Below, piece by piece: positions 6,924 through 16,350 of a stretch of DNA of 64,000 nt; the first letter of the stretch is position 1; each line of letters begins with the position of its first letter. The DNA is taken from NCBI GenBank assembly GCA_963841885.1, contig CAWJEK010000019.1:1-64000 (forward strand), written 5' to 3'. The notes beneath the pieces are model-generated. The model was not told the DNA's origin and searched no databases. It worked only from the letters and a program-made list of their open reading frames with translations. The position numbers were made by a program, and so were the translations under genes. Source of the DNA: Bog-756 sp963841885. Its GTDB lineage: Bacteria > Actinomycetota > Acidimicrobiia > Acidimicrobiales > RAAP-2.

Positions 6924-8442
6924 CCGGGCCGACTCCGGCCGTCAGACGCGACTTGACCACCTTGCCGCTGGCGTTCCGGGGGAGTTCACCCACGACCACG
7001 ACCCGGCGGGGCACCTTGTAGTCGGCCAGGGTCTGACGGGCGACGTCGATGACCTCCGGCGCGGTGGCCACCGAACCCGGCCGCAGGACGACCCAGGCGG
7101 CCACGTCCTCACCCAGCACGTCGTGCGGCACGCCGGCCACGGCGGCCTCGACCACGTCGGGATGGGACTGGAGGGCGGCCTCCACGTCGTCGGTGTAGAC
7201 GTTCATGCCGCCGCGGACGATCATCTCCTTCTTGCGGCCCACGATGTAGAGGTAGCCGTCGGCGTCGAGCCGGCCGAGGTCCCCGGTGTGGAGCCAACCG
7301 CCCGCCCACTGCCGGGCGGTGGCCTCCGCGTCCCGGTAGTACTCGCGGTGGCCTCCCGGGTTACGGGTCAGGACCTCGCCCACCTCGCCCACGGGGCGCT
7401 CGGCTCCGCCGTCGTCCACGATCTTGACCTCGACGGGTGGCGTCGGGCGTCCGACGGCACCGGGCCGGGTCCGGGCCGCCTCGGGATCCATGGTGAAGGT
7501 GGCGTGCCCGCCCTCGGTCATGCCGTAGCTGTTGAGCACGTCGGTGCCGGGCAGCTTGGCCTGCAGGACCTGGAGGGTGTGGGGGGCCAGCGGCGCGCTG
7601 CCCAGGATGAGCTTGCGCAGGCTCGTCAGGTCGGCCGTGGCGAACGCCGGATGGTGGATCAGGAGCTGGGCCATGGCCGGGACCACGAAGGCGATGTCGG
7701 GCCGCTCGCCCTCCACGATCTCGAGCCACCGGCCGGCGTCGAAGGTGGGTAGGTGGAGCACGGTCATCCCGGACTTCATCGGGTTGTGGATGAATCCGAG
7801 TCCGGCGAAGGTGAAGACCGGCGACGCGGTCAACCACCCGGTCCCCTGCCACTCGGGCACCTGGTTGGGGATCTTGGCCACCTGGCCGTGCCGCACGGCC
7901 ACTCCCTTGGGCCGGCCCGTCGTGCCGGACGTGTACATGATGTCGGCCAGGTCGTCGCCGCCCACCGGGGCCTGGACCGGGGAGTCGTCCTCGGCCATCA
8001 CGTCCTCCAGGTCGACGGCCCCGTCGGCCAGCGGGTCTCCCACGGCGACGAGCGACGTCAGCGACGGCACCGAGCCGATCAGCGGTGCGAGGGACGCCCC
8101 GAAGGAGCCGCTGGCCACCACGGCGCTCACCTCGGCGTGCTCCAGGATGCCCCGCACCTCGGGGGGTGAGAGCCGGTTGTTGAGCGGGACGGCGACCGCT
8201 CCCAGCTTGTGGACGGCGCTGTAGGTCACGATCCACGCCAGGACGTGGTCGGCCTCCATGAGGATGGCCACCCGCTGGCCCCGGCCGACCCCGAGGTCGG
8301 CGAGTCCGCGGGCCAGACGGTTGGACCGGCGCTCCCATCCGCCGAACGTGATCGACGTGCCGTTCCCGAGGTTCCGGTAGGCGGTCTCGTCCGGGTAGGC
8401 GGCGGACATCAGCCGCAGCTGGTCGGTGAGGAGTCCGGTCAC
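6901..8442 (-). CDS. Class I adenylate-forming enzyme, acyl-CoA synthetase (AMP-dependent)
   Basis: A 513-residue ANL-superfamily ligase that would activate a carboxylic acid through an acyl-adenylate and load it on CoA. Visible motifs are the P-loop DIMYTSGTTGRPKGVAVRH, NSYGMTEGGHATF (A5 region), the hinge GWLHTGDLGRLDADGYLYIVGR, KKEMIVRGGMNVY, and the catalytic lysine region near the end, NASGKVVKSRL. Length and order are normal. It is followed with overlap by the SRPBCC gene, and an amidohydrolase gene lies 37 bases upstream on the same strand. The three probably form one catabolic operon. Confidence 0.95.
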   Translation of the reverse strand: MTGLLTDQLRLMSAAYPDETAYRNLGNGTSITFGGWERRSNRLARGLADLGVGRGQRVAILMEADHVLAWIVTYSAVHKLGAVAVPLNNRLSPPEVRGILEHAEVSAVVASGSFGASLAPLIGSVPSLTSLVAVGDPLADGAVDLEDVMAEDDSPVQAPVGGDDLADIMYTSGTTGRPKGVAVRHGQVAKIPNQVPEWQGTGWLTASPVFTFAGLGFIHNPMKSGMTVLHLPTFDAGRWLEIVEGERPDIAFVVPAMAQLLIHHPAFATADLTSLRKLILGSAPLAPHTLQVLQAKLPGTDVLNSYGMTEGGHATFTMDPEAARTRPGAVGRPTPPVEVKIVDDGGAERPVGEVGEVLTRNPGGHREYYRDAEATARQWAGGWLHTGDLGRLDADGYLYIVGRKKEMIVRGGMNVYTDDVEAALQSHPDVVEAAVAGVPHDVLGEDVAAWVVLRPGSVATAPEVIDVARQTLADYKVPRRVVVVGELPRNASGKVVKSRLTAGVGPGDGGAGR

Positions 8443-8479
8443 CCGGCGGTCCGAACGTCCAGCGTCCCGGACACGTCGC

Positions 8480-9850
8480 TCAGGACCCGGTGCCCGCCGC
8501 CGAGGCCAACGGCACGGGACGGGCCAGGCTCCAGCTGAACGTCTCTGGTATGTCGTCCCGGTCGATCGGTCGGGACAGATCGGACACGGTGGGGCCGACG
8601 CGGTCGGCCACCTCCTGGAGCTGCCCCTCGTCGAAGCCGAAGACCCGACAGGCGTTGCCCCCGAGGATCCGTCGGAGATCCGGCTCGGGCAGACCCCCGA
8701 ACACCTGGCGCAGGACCAGCCGATGGACCGGTGCGGCCCCCTCGAGATGGGGGTAGTCGGTCCCCCACATGAGCCGGTCGACGCCGATCTCCTCGCGCAT
8801 CTCGGCGTCGGAGCGCTGCATCAGCGAGCCGCCCAGGGACACGTGGCGGTCCACGTACTCCGACGGGCGCATCGAGAGGTAGGAGCGCACCGGGGCCCCG
8901 CCGTGGGTGTCGAAGAAGGACTCCATGTCCCGCACCAGCGAGGGCAGCCACTGCACCCCGTTCTCCGTGACCACCACCTGGAGGTCGGGATGCCGGTCGA
9001 AGACGCCTCCGAAGATCAGGAACCACAGGGGTCGACGCGTGAACACGAACGTCTCGTACAGGCCCAGGAAACCACCGTGCTTGGCGTCGTAGAGCTGCCG
9101 GGCGTCGGTGGCCGAGCCCGACGCCCCGGTGTGGAGGTTGACCACGACGCCGTGCTCCTCGCACGCGCTCCACAGCGGCTCGTAGTACTCGTCGGCATAA
9201 CCGGGGAGCCCCGAGCGCACGGACATGGCCGGTAGCATGATGCCCCCGTGGATGTCGTGGTCCCGGGCCCAGGCGATGGCCCCGACGGCCTCGTCGAGGT
9301 CGTGGAGGTCGATCGGGATGCAGCCGGTCCGACGTCCCGGAGCGGCGGCCACGAACTCGGCCAGCCACCGGTAGTAGGCCCACAGGGCGGGCCACACCGG
9401 GTCGAGGTTCTTGGCGGTATGGCCTCCGAGGTACATCGCCGGAGACAACCCGCCGGCCAGCACCGGGCCCGGGAACACCACCTCGGCATGGATGCCCTGG
9501 TCCTCGAGGTAGGCGAGACGCCGGCCGTCGGCGTCGGAGGCGAACACCCAGTCCTCGCCGTAGCGGTCCAGCCAGGCGGCGGCGGCGTGGACGTCGACAC
9601 CCATACCGGCGAGGCGGCGGGTGGCCACGGCTCGGACGGCGTCGGCATCGTCGACCTCGCCGGGGTCGACTCCCCCGAACATGGGAATGGCCACGGAGGA
9701 GAGATCCCCGAATTCCGCCACCGCCCGGCGGTGCACCGGATCGACGTAGGAGAGGAACTCCTCCAGGGTGTCCGGCGCGGCGTGGGCGTCGGCCGACACC
9801 ACCACGTACGACCGCGCCTCGGACGGGGTGTCACCCGCGTGCTCAGCCAA
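8480..9850 (-). CDS. Amidohydrolase-family metal hydrolase/decarboxylase
   Basis: A 456-residue TIM-barrel amidohydrolase-2 type protein. It begins with SADAHAAP at the end of strand 1, matching the metal-binding DxH motif. Further motifs are GGIMLPAM, VVVNLHTGAS (His on a later strand), HPDLQVVVTENGVQWLPSLV, and the terminal GVDRLMWGTDYPHLEGA, whose Asp is catalytic, followed by ILGGNACRVFGFD. Related enzymes decarboxylate or hydrolyse aromatic and ring-cleavage intermediates. The TTG start at 9850 is preceded by GGGGGAGGCGAG and avoids an N-terminal extension antisense to the neighbouring SnoaL-like gene. Confidence 0.88.
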   Translation of the reverse strand: MAEHAGDTPSEARSYVVVSADAHAAPDTLEEFLSYVDPVHRRAVAEFGDLSSVAIPMFGGVDPGEVDDADAVRAVATRRLAGMGVDVHAAAAWLDRYGEDWVFASDADGRRLAYLEDQGIHAEVVFPGPVLAGGLSPAMYLGGHTAKNLDPVWPALWAYYRWLAEFVAAAPGRRTGCIPIDLHDLDEAVGAIAWARDHDIHGGIMLPAMSVRSGLPGYADEYYEPLWSACEEHGVVVNLHTGASGSATDARQLYDAKHGGFLGLYETFVFTRRPLWFLIFGGVFDRHPDLQVVVTENGVQWLPSLVRDMESFFDTHGGAPVRSYLSMRPSEYVDRHVSLGGSLMQRSDAEMREEIGVDRLMWGTDYPHLEGAAPVHRLVLRQVFGGLPEPDLRRILGGNACRVFGFDEGQLQEVADRVGPTVSDLSRPIDRDDIPETFSWSLARPVPLASAAGTGS

Positions 9851-9959
9851 CCGACTCGCCTCCCCCGGCTCGTCTCCCCCGGCCGGGCTCCCCGGTCCGG
9901 TCAGGCGCAGACTACTTCGACTCCTCACCCGGCGGCGGGGCGAGCGGTACGGTGAACGG

Positions 9960-10340
9960 ATGGACTGGCCATCGTGGGCGGAGCGCCTGGAACACGCACT
10001 CGGCCCCGACGGTGACTTCCCGTCGTTCTTCGCCCCGGGAGCCCTCTTCAGCGACCCGGTCAACGAGCCCACCACGGACCTGGCCGCCATCGAGGAGATG
10101 ACCCAGGCGTCGTTCCCCGATTGGCGACAGGAGATCACCTGGGTGCACGGCGACGAGACCGGCGGTGCGTTCGAGTGGATCGGGCGGGGGACCCTGGGGG
10201 GCACGATCCCCATCGAGCTGCACGGATCGACGGTGGTCGACGTGGATCCCGACGGTCTGGTCACCCGCTGGCGGGACTACTTCGACCTCCACCAGATCGA
10301 TGACCAGGTCGCCGCCCACTCGGCCACCACCACGGAGTGA
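9960..10340 (+). CDS. SnoaL-like / NTF2-family protein
   Basis: A 126-residue protein with the cone-shaped alpha+beta-barrel pattern: N-terminal helix WAERLEHALG, FFAPGALFSDPVNEP, a long helix with DLAAIEEMTQASFPDW, then strands WVHGDETGGAFEWIGRGTLGG and IELHGSTVVDVDPDGLVTRWRDYFDLHQI. SnoaL-like proteins act as small cyclases, isomerases or binding proteins, and substrate cannot be assigned. It is divergent from the amidohydrolase operon, with about 110 bases between, and a hairpin follows its stop. Confidence 0.85.
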   Translation: MDWPSWAERLEHALGPDGDFPSFFAPGALFSDPVNEPTTDLAAIEEMTQASFPDWRQEITWVHGDETGGAFEWIGRGTLGGTIPIELHGSTVVDVDPDGLVTRWRDYFDLHQIDDQVAAHSATTTE

Positions 10341-10366
10341 CGGCCCCGCAGGGGTGAAGAAGACGA

Positions 10367-10398
10367 TGCCCTGACCTGCGGGAAAACAGGCCAGGGCA
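10367..10398 (+). terminator. Hairpin after the SnoaL-like gene
   Basis: tgccctgacctg and caggccagggca form a 12-base stem with one mismatch around an 8-base loop, starting 27 bases after the stop codon. No U-tract follows. It is the best terminator candidate between the SnoaL-like gene and the lipoprotein hydrolase. Confidence 0.55.
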
Positions 10399-10535
10399 CC
10401 GAGGGTGGAGCGTAATCCACCGGGTCGGGGCACCGCCGGTGATCGGGCGCACCGGAAACGCGGGGGCTACTGTGCTCCTGGGTCCGAGCCACGTCGTGGC
10501 ACCGTCGGCACCCTCGGGGGAGGGCAGGAGACATC

Positions 10536-11996
10536 GTGGATCAGCGCAACGCGAGCCGAGCCGGCCGATGGGGAGCCGTCCTCCTCGTCGTCGCCGGGAC
10601 CCTGGCCGGCTGCGGCAGCGCGGCCTCCTCCTCCCCGACGACGACCGCGGCCCGACTGACCGGTTGGCGGGCGCCGGCGGTGTTCACCACGCCGCCGGAC
10701 ACCGGAGAGATCATCGAACCCCTCTCCGCCAATCCCAGCGATCTGGCCGCCCACGGCTATGTGGAGCAGGAGTACTTCGCCTCGGGAACCGCCTACTCGT
10801 TCACCAGCCGGTCCACTCCCTCCGACGGGAAGTGGACCATCGCCACCACCGGATCCGCGCCTTACCGCACGCGCATCATCGTCCGGCGGCCGAGCGACCC
10901 GGCGAAGTTCGACGGGAACGTCGTCGTGGAGTGGATGAACGTGTCGGCCGGCGAGTCCGCCCCCGACTGGGACTACCTCGATCCGGCCCTGATGGACTCG
11001 GGTGCCGCCTACGTGGCGGTGTCCGCGCAGGCCCTCGCCGTGAACGGCGGGAAAGCGATCCTCAGCTCGGGGGCGAGCAAGGGCCTGGAGCAGGAAGATC
11101 CGGCCCGCTACGGGAGCCTTCACCACCCCGGTGACCAGTACTCCCTCGACATGTTCGCCCAGATCGGCCAGGCCCTGCGGGTTCCGGCCCCGTCGGTCCT
11201 CGGAGGGCTCCGGCCGAAGCACGTGGTGGCTGTCGGCGAGTCGCAGTCGGCGTTCTACCTCACGACGTATGCCGACGCCATCCAGCCCCTCGACCCCGCC
11301 TACCAGGGCATCTTCATCCACTCGCGCGGAGGTGGGGCCGCCCCGCTCGATGGACAGGGTGGATCCTCGGCGGTCAGCGGGAACGTGCGCATCCGCACCG
11401 ACCTCACCGTCCCCGTCTTCATGTTCGAGACCCAGACGGACCTGATCCAGCTCGGCTACGCCGCGGCGCAGCAGCCGAACACCTCGAGGATCCGGACGTG
11501 GGAGGTGGCGGGGACGTCCCACGCCGACGCCTACGAGGTGGGGACGGCGGCCTCCCTCCTCGGCTGCACCGCCCCCATCAACTCCGGTCCCCAGCACGAG
11601 GTCGCCCAGGCGGCGTTCGTGTCCTTCCTGCACTGGGTCGACGACGGCACACCGCCACCCTCACCGCAACCCTTCACCCTCTCCTCCACCGATCCTGCGG
11701 TGTTGGCCCTGGACGCCCACGGGAACGTGGAGGGAGGCGTCCGCACCCCGGCGGTGGACGTGCCGGTGTCGACGCTCAGCGGTGCACCACCGCCGGGCAG
11801 CAGCGAACTCTGTGGCCTGTTCGGGTCCACCGTCCCGTTCAGTCAGGCGACTCTGGTCGCCCTCTACGGATCGGAGGCCGGCTACGTCGCCGCCTACACC
11901 ACCGACCTCGACCGGGCCATCGCCGCCGGATACATCCTCCCGGCGGATCGGGCACCTCTCCTGGTGGCGGCCGCGCAGGTGTCGTTCCCCTCCTGA
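10536..11996 (+). CDS. Lipoprotein alpha/beta-hydrolase domain protein (Abhydrolase_10-like)
   Basis: A 486-residue exported protein. Its N-terminus is a lipoprotein signal with lipobox LAGC at about residue 25, so it should be anchored outside the membrane. The body matches the alpha/beta-hydrolase family with RIIVRRPSDPAKFDGNVVVEWMNVSAG, then HVVAVGESQSAFYLTTYADA, where the Ser of GESQS is the likely nucleophile. WEVAGTSHADAYE supplies a candidate catalytic His. Substrate is unknown; esterase or lactonase-like activity is plausible. The GTG start has AGGAG six bases upstream. Confidence 0.85.
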   Translation: MDQRNASRAGRWGAVLLVVAGTLAGCGSAASSSPTTTAARLTGWRAPAVFTTPPDTGEIIEPLSANPSDLAAHGYVEQEYFASGTAYSFTSRSTPSDGKWTIATTGSAPYRTRIIVRRPSDPAKFDGNVVVEWMNVSAGESAPDWDYLDPALMDSGAAYVAVSAQALAVNGGKAILSSGASKGLEQEDPARYGSLHHPGDQYSLDMFAQIGQALRVPAPSVLGGLRPKHVVAVGESQSAFYLTTYADAIQPLDPAYQGIFIHSRGGGAAPLDGQGGSSAVSGNVRIRTDLTVPVFMFETQTDLIQLGYAAAQQPNTSRIRTWEVAGTSHADAYEVGTAASLLGCTAPINSGPQHEVAQAAFVSFLHWVDDGTPPPSPQPFTLSSTDPAVLALDAHGNVEGGVRTPAVDVPVSTLSGAPPPGSSELCGLFGSTVPFSQATLVALYGSEAGYVAAYTTDLDRAIAAGYILPADRAPLLVAAAQVSFPS

Positions 11997-12090
11997 GCGG
12001 ACGGCGCCCACGATCCCCCCCGGCGGGGATCAGCCCACGCCTGGTGCGACAGGTCAGGAAGAACGACCGGCCGCGACCTACGATGCGGGC

Positions 12091-13341
12091 ATGCGAGCGC
12101 TCATGTACGGGGTGGAGCCGGAAGTGCAGCCCATCGGCGAGACGGACAACCGCCTGTTGCGGATGCTCGCCCGGACACCGACCCGGCTCATCGACGTCGA
12201 CGAGCCCGGTTTCCTGCGACCCGACTGGGTGGTGACCAGGCCGAGGCTGGTGGGTATCTGCGGATCGGAGTCCAAGGCGGTGTTCCTCGACTACGCCAGC
12301 CTGATCGACCCCGGCAATGCATCGGGCATGCAGCAGAACCCGATGAAGAACTTCGTCTCCATGCCGCACGTCATGGGCCACGAGGTCATCGCCGAGGTCG
12401 TGGATGTCGGGCCCGAGGCGGAGGGACTCGAGCCGGGGGACCGTGTCGCCCTCAACCCGTGGCTGACCTGCGTGACCCGGGGGGTGACGCCCGTCTGTCC
12501 GGCATGTGTGGCCGGCGACCTGAGTCAGTGCCATTCGTTCGCCAAGGGCTCGTTCGCCCCCGGCATCCACATCGGCATGTGCCGTGACGTGACAGGAGGC
12601 TTCGCCGACCTCATGCCGGCCCACGACTCGATGCTCTTCAAGGTTCCGGATCACCTGAGCGACGAGCAGGCCGTCATGGCCGACCCCTTCGCGGTGTCGC
12701 TGCACGCGGTCACGCGTCATCCGCCGCGACCGGGCGGCAGGGTGCTCGTCTACGGGGCCGGCGCTCTCGGTCTGTCCGCCGTCGCCATCCTGGCGATCCT
12801 CCACCCCACGGTCGAGGTGATGGTGGTGGCCCGGTTCGACGCGCAACGCCGGCTGGCCGAGGCCTTCGGCGCATCGACCGTGCCCCACGAGCCACGGCTC
12901 GAGCTCATCGAGCGGGTGGCGGACTGGTCGGACGGCGTGCTGCAACCGGCGGACGGACTACCGATGGCCTTCCCGGGGGGCATCGACGTCGTCTACGACA
13001 CGATCGGCGCCGCCGAGACGCTGGAGGTCGGCTGCCGCGTGCTGCGGGCCAGAGGGACCCTGGTGAAGCTGGGCATGCACGGCGCCGCCAAGTGGGACGA
13101 TACGCCGGTCTACTCCAAGGAGATCTTCTACACCGGCTCCAACGCCTTCGGCATCGAGGAGGTCGAAGGGGTGCGGCAGCACGGCATCGCCCACTTCCTG
13201 GACATGGTCGGATCCGGCCGGATCGACCTCACGCCGGTCCTCACCCACACGTTCCGCCTCGACGAGTGGCGCGACGCCTTCACCGTCCTGGCCGATCAGG
13301 AGGCGTCGGGAGCCGTCAAGGTCGCCATCGACAGTCGCTGA
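12091..13341 (+). CDS. Zinc-dependent alcohol dehydrogenase-like protein (MDR superfamily)
   Basis: A 416-residue medium-chain dehydrogenase/reductase. Catalytic-zinc region: PRLVGICGSESKAV, HVMGHEVIAEVVDVG, EGLEPGDRVALNPWLTC. Candidate structural-zinc cysteines lie in VCPACVAGDLSQC. The NAD(P)-binding fold is at GGRVLVYGAGALGLSAVAIL. Later segments are VVYDTIGAAETLEVGCRVL and the C-terminal GRIDLTPVLTHTFRLDEWRDAF. The first ATG that fits the fold is 12091. Substrate is unknown. A second zinc dehydrogenase lies convergent immediately downstream. Confidence 0.92.
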   Translation: MRALMYGVEPEVQPIGETDNRLLRMLARTPTRLIDVDEPGFLRPDWVVTRPRLVGICGSESKAVFLDYASLIDPGNASGMQQNPMKNFVSMPHVMGHEVIAEVVDVGPEAEGLEPGDRVALNPWLTCVTRGVTPVCPACVAGDLSQCHSFAKGSFAPGIHIGMCRDVTGGFADLMPAHDSMLFKVPDHLSDEQAVMADPFAVSLHAVTRHPPRPGGRVLVYGAGALGLSAVAILAILHPTVEVMVVARFDAQRRLAEAFGASTVPHEPRLELIERVADWSDGVLQPADGLPMAFPGGIDVVYDTIGAAETLEVGCRVLRARGTLVKLGMHGAAKWDDTPVYSKEIFYTGSNAFGIEEVEGVRQHGIAHFLDMVGSGRIDLTPVLTHTFRLDEWRDAFTVLADQEASGAVKVAIDSR

Positions 13342-13382
13342 CCCCGGGACCGCGCCGTCCGGTCGGCGAGCGCCCGCCCGGT

Positions 13383-14567
13383 TCAGCCCGAGGGCCGGAA
13401 GACCACCTTCATCGCCTGACTGGCGTTCTTGTCGAGACCGGCCCGGACCGCCTCCCGGTATCCCTCGAGGGGGAACTCGTGCGTGACGAGCACGTCGGGC
13501 GGGAACGTACTGCGAGCCAGCACCGCCAAGGCGGCGTCGATCGAGTGGTCGGGACCCGCAGGGGCCCGGCCCATGGCCGAGGACGGGTGCGACCCGTGGT
13601 CGACCGAACCCACCACCACCAGCTGCTTGTACCAGATCGGGGTCATGTCGATGGTGGCGGTTCCCGCCGCCCCCAGGGTCAGCACGGTACCCCGATGATC
13701 GGCCGCCCGCAGCGCATCGGTCACCGCGGCCGGGCTCCCGGCGGCCTCGACCACGTAGGGGAAGCCTCCCATCAGCATGCGATCGTCCCCTTCCCCGACG
13801 GCCCGGCCCCCGGTCAGGGCGGCCAGTTCCTCGAACGCCCCTCCGCCGGATCCCATGACGACCGCCGTGGCCCCGCAGGCCCGCGCCGCCTGCGCCTGAT
13901 GGGGGTAGCGCAGGAGGACGGTGACCGAGTTGTCAGGAAACAGGTCGCGCACGGCGAGCAGGGCGGTGAGTCCGATGATCCCGCCCCCGACGACGAGGAT
14001 CGGCGATCCCCGATCCGGCGGGCGGTGGGCGAGGCCGTGCAGGGCGATCGAGATCGGCTCGTGGAGGCTGGCCACCTTCTCGGGCACGCCGTCGGGGATC
14101 GGGTGCAGCATGGACCGGTGGCCCAGTACCTGCTCGGCCCAGCCGGCCCCGAGCCCGCGGGTGAACCCGAGCGATCGGCCGCCGGTCATCACGTGGCTGT
14201 CGAAATTGAGGCAGCTCGACGCCCACCCCCGGGCGCAGTTGGCACACGGCGGATCGATGCCGCGGGGCAGGCAGGGGATGATCGGATCGACCGCCACCCG
14301 GGTCCCCGCGGCGAGTGGACAGTCCGGGCCGGCCTCGATGACCGTCCCGGCGATCTCGTGGCCCAACTCGAACGGGAAGTCGGCGATCCCCTGCAGGGTC
14401 GGCGAGCCGTCGACGAGCGGCGCGAACAGATGGAGGTCGCTCCCACAGATCCCCCCGACGTCGACGGCCACCCGGGCCCATTCGCCGGTGGGGAGCACGG
14501 GTTCGTCCACGTCCACCAACGAGGCAGGAAAGTCGGCGTCGGCAAAGTCGTAGCGGATGGCCTTCAT
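13383..14567 (-). CDS. Zinc-binding dehydrogenase (MDR superfamily)
   Basis: A 394-residue protein starting MKAIRYDFADADFP. The zinc site is seen in VDVGGICGSDLHLFAPL, FELGHEIAGTVIEAG and CANCARGWASSCLNF. The cofactor fold is at SPILVVGGGIIGLTALLAVRDLFP and the substrate-domain end is PPDVLVTHEFPLEGYREAVRAGLDK. It is related to, but clearly distinct in sequence from, the neighbouring plus-strand dehydrogenase. The two genes are convergent with about 40 bases between, and an SDR gene starts divergently 133 bases upstream. Confidence 0.92.
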   Translation of the reverse strand: MKAIRYDFADADFPASLVDVDEPVLPTGEWARVAVDVGGICGSDLHLFAPLVDGSPTLQGIADFPFELGHEIAGTVIEAGPDCPLAAGTRVAVDPIIPCLPRGIDPPCANCARGWASSCLNFDSHVMTGGRSLGFTRGLGAGWAEQVLGHRSMLHPIPDGVPEKVASLHEPISIALHGLAHRPPDRGSPILVVGGGIIGLTALLAVRDLFPDNSVTVLLRYPHQAQAARACGATAVVMGSGGGAFEELAALTGGRAVGEGDDRMLMGGFPYVVEAAGSPAAVTDALRAADHRGTVLTLGAAGTATIDMTPIWYKQLVVVGSVDHGSHPSSAMGRAPAGPDHSIDAALAVLARSTFPPDVLVTHEFPLEGYREAVRAGLDKNASQAMKVVFRPSG

Positions 14568-14700
14568 CACGAGGATTCTGCCGCAGACCCCGCCCCGGTG
14601 GGCGTCCGGACCAAGCCGTCCGTCTCCCACGGGATCGGGCCCCGGAACCGGTGGCCCGCATATCGAGGACCACGGGGGCCGACCCGCGCGACACTCGGGC

Positions 14701-15474
14701 ATGCAACGCTTCAACGACAAGATCGTCGTCGTGACCGGTGCCGGCTCGGGTATCGGCCGGGCCACGGCCCGATGCCTGGCGGCCGAAGGCGCCCGGGTGA
14801 CCGTCGCCGACATCGACGGGACCGCGGCTGATGCGACCGTCGAGCTGATCCGTGCCGCCGGAGGAGCTGCCCGGGCGCAGATCACCGATGTCGCCGAGCC
14901 CGACTCCGTCGAATCCATGGTCGCCGACACCGTCGCCGCATACGGGGGACTCGACCTCCTCCACAACAACGCGGCGGCGATCAAGCTCAACTTCACCGAC
15001 CAGGACGTCGTCACCATGTCGCTCGACACCTGGCACACCGTGCTGCGTGTCAACCTCGACGGCGTCATGCTCGGCTGCCGCTTCGCCATCCCGGCCATGC
15101 TCGAACGCGGCGGTGGCGCGATCGTCAACACCGCGTCGGTCGCCGCCACCTACGGCAGCCGCTCGCTGGCCGCCTACGGAACCAGTAAGGCCGGCGTCGT
15201 CGCCCTCACCCGCTACGTGGCCACCGCCTACGCCGACCGCAACATCCGTGTCAACGCGGTCGCGCCCGGCGTGGTCGTCGACCGCGACCTCCAGGACGCG
15301 CTCGGTGGCCCGCACGGGGACACCCTCGGGCCGATCACCGACGGACACCTCGTCGGCCGACCCGGATTCCCCGAGGAGATCGCCACCGCCGTGGCCTACC
15401 TACTGTCCGACGACGCCGCGTTCGTGACCGGCCAGACGTTCACCATCGACGGCGGATACACCGCACACCGCTGA
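14701..15474 (+). CDS. SDR-family NAD(P)-dependent oxidoreductase
   Basis: A 257-residue classical short-chain dehydrogenase. Cofactor motif VVVTGAGSGIGRAT, ADI after strand 2 (suggesting NAD preference), LLHNNAA (the usual NNAG-like motif), catalytic Ser in NTASVAATYG, and catalytic YGTSK with Tyr and Lys. The C-terminus FVTGQTFTIDGGYTAHR is typical. Length is normal. It sits with two zinc dehydrogenases, suggesting alcohol or ketone metabolism. Confidence 0.95.
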   Translation: MQRFNDKIVVVTGAGSGIGRATARCLAAEGARVTVADIDGTAADATVELIRAAGGAARAQITDVAEPDSVESMVADTVAAYGGLDLLHNNAAAIKLNFTDQDVVTMSLDTWHTVLRVNLDGVMLGCRFAIPAMLERGGGAIVNTASVAATYGSRSLAAYGTSKAGVVALTRYVATAYADRNIRVNAVAPGVVVDRDLQDALGGPHGDTLGPITDGHLVGRPGFPEEIATAVAYLLSDDAAFVTGQTFTIDGGYTAHR

Positions 15475-15548
15475 ACCGGGCCGCGGCTCGACGACCGGAC
15501 CGCGGAGGCTCGGCGGAATCGACCGCCCGACCCCCGGACCCCGTCCGA

Positions 15549-15560
15549 GGAAGCGCTTCC
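15549..15560. terminator. 12-base perfect palindrome between convergent genes
   Basis: ggaagcgcttcc lies between the SDR stop (15474) and the end of the convergent secreted-protein gene (15575). It may be the tip of a terminator or a protein-binding site. The evidence is only its symmetry and position. Confidence 0.3.
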
Positions 15561-15574
15561 GGCGGTGCCGGAGG

Positions 15575-16300
15575 TCAGCTGTCGATGGTCAGATAGCTCA
15601 GAGTCGGGTCGATGTGGCCCGTCGCGATATTGATGGAGGGATCGCCCGCACCGGGGACTATCAGGTTGTCTCCGGCACCGTTGGCGGCGTCGTAGATCAG
15701 TGGGGTGAAGGTATCCCCGCCGATGACGTGGTTCATGGTGGACGTGTCGGTCCCGGTGTCCGTGTCCTCACAGATGAGGAGCGTGAACGTTCCACCCTTC
15801 TTGATGGTTCCGGTGACCTCGCTACCGATCTCGAAGGTCGTGCCGGAAAGGCAGGCTCCACCCTTCTCCTCCGTCGTGGTCTTGGGGATGAGCTTGTAGG
15901 TGGTCGATCCGTCCTCGACCTCGAATCCCTTGGGATCGGGATTGGTGCTGCCGGAAGCCGTCTTGTCGGCGAAGGTACCGGGCACGTACTCGGACTTCTT
16001 GCCCACCATCGTCTTGAGGGTGGCGGTGGCGGCGGTCGACAATGAGATCGACGTGTTGGCCGAACCGCACCCGGTGGCCGAGACCGACGACGTGCTGATC
16101 GTGTACGCCGACTTCTTCTGGGCGGCGGCGACGTCGCCGTTCAACGAAAGGCCGAACGGGAACGTGGTGGTGCCCGAGAGGGCGCAGGTCACGTTCGCGG
16201 GGGGCGTGGCGGCACCGGCGGTACCGGACGTCCCGGCGAGGGCCAGGAAGGACATGGGGACGGCCGCAGCCGCGGCGAGCGTCAGGCACCTGCGAATCAT
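15575..16300 (-). CDS. Secreted hypothetical protein
   Basis: A 241-residue exported protein. A Sec signal peptide is clear: MIRRCLTLAAAAAVPMSFLA followed by LAGTSGTAGAA, with cleavage expected near residue 30. The mature part is Thr/Ser/Gly-rich beta-type sequence with a few Cys residues (CALSG, TGCGSAN, GACLSG, LLICED). I do not recognise the family. The ATG at 16300 is chosen because AAGGAG lies nine bases upstream and the signal peptide follows at once. A perfect hairpin lies just upstream of the ribosome site in the probable 5' leader. Confidence 0.8.
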   Translation of the reverse strand: MIRRCLTLAAAAAVPMSFLALAGTSGTAGAATPPANVTCALSGTTTFPFGLSLNGDVAAAQKKSAYTISTSSVSATGCGSANTSISLSTAATATLKTMVGKKSEYVPGTFADKTASGSTNPDPKGFEVEDGSTTYKLIPKTTTEEKGGACLSGTTFEIGSEVTGTIKKGGTFTLLICEDTDTGTDTSTMNHVIGGDTFTPLIYDAANGAGDNLIVPGAGDPSINIATGHIDPTLSYLTIDS

Positions 16301-16324
16301 GAACTGCTCCTTGAGGTCGGGTAC

Positions 16325-16350
16325 TCCCGGTGTCGGATACGACACCGGGA
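16325..16350 (-). promoter_or_regulatory. Perfect 11-base inverted repeat with a 4-base loop in the leader of the secreted-protein gene
   Basis: tcccggtgtcg and cgacaccggga form a perfect 11-base stem around GATA (plus strand), 25-50 bases upstream of the start codon at 16300 and clear of its ribosome site. It could be an mRNA leader structure, an attenuator or an operator. No U-tract follows on either strand. Confidence 0.5.

Noticed and set aside
9851..10264. Long N-terminal extension of the amidohydrolase
   Set aside because: It is antisense to the SnoaL-like gene and has no amidohydrolase similarity. TTG 9850 with a strong ribosome site fits the family start.
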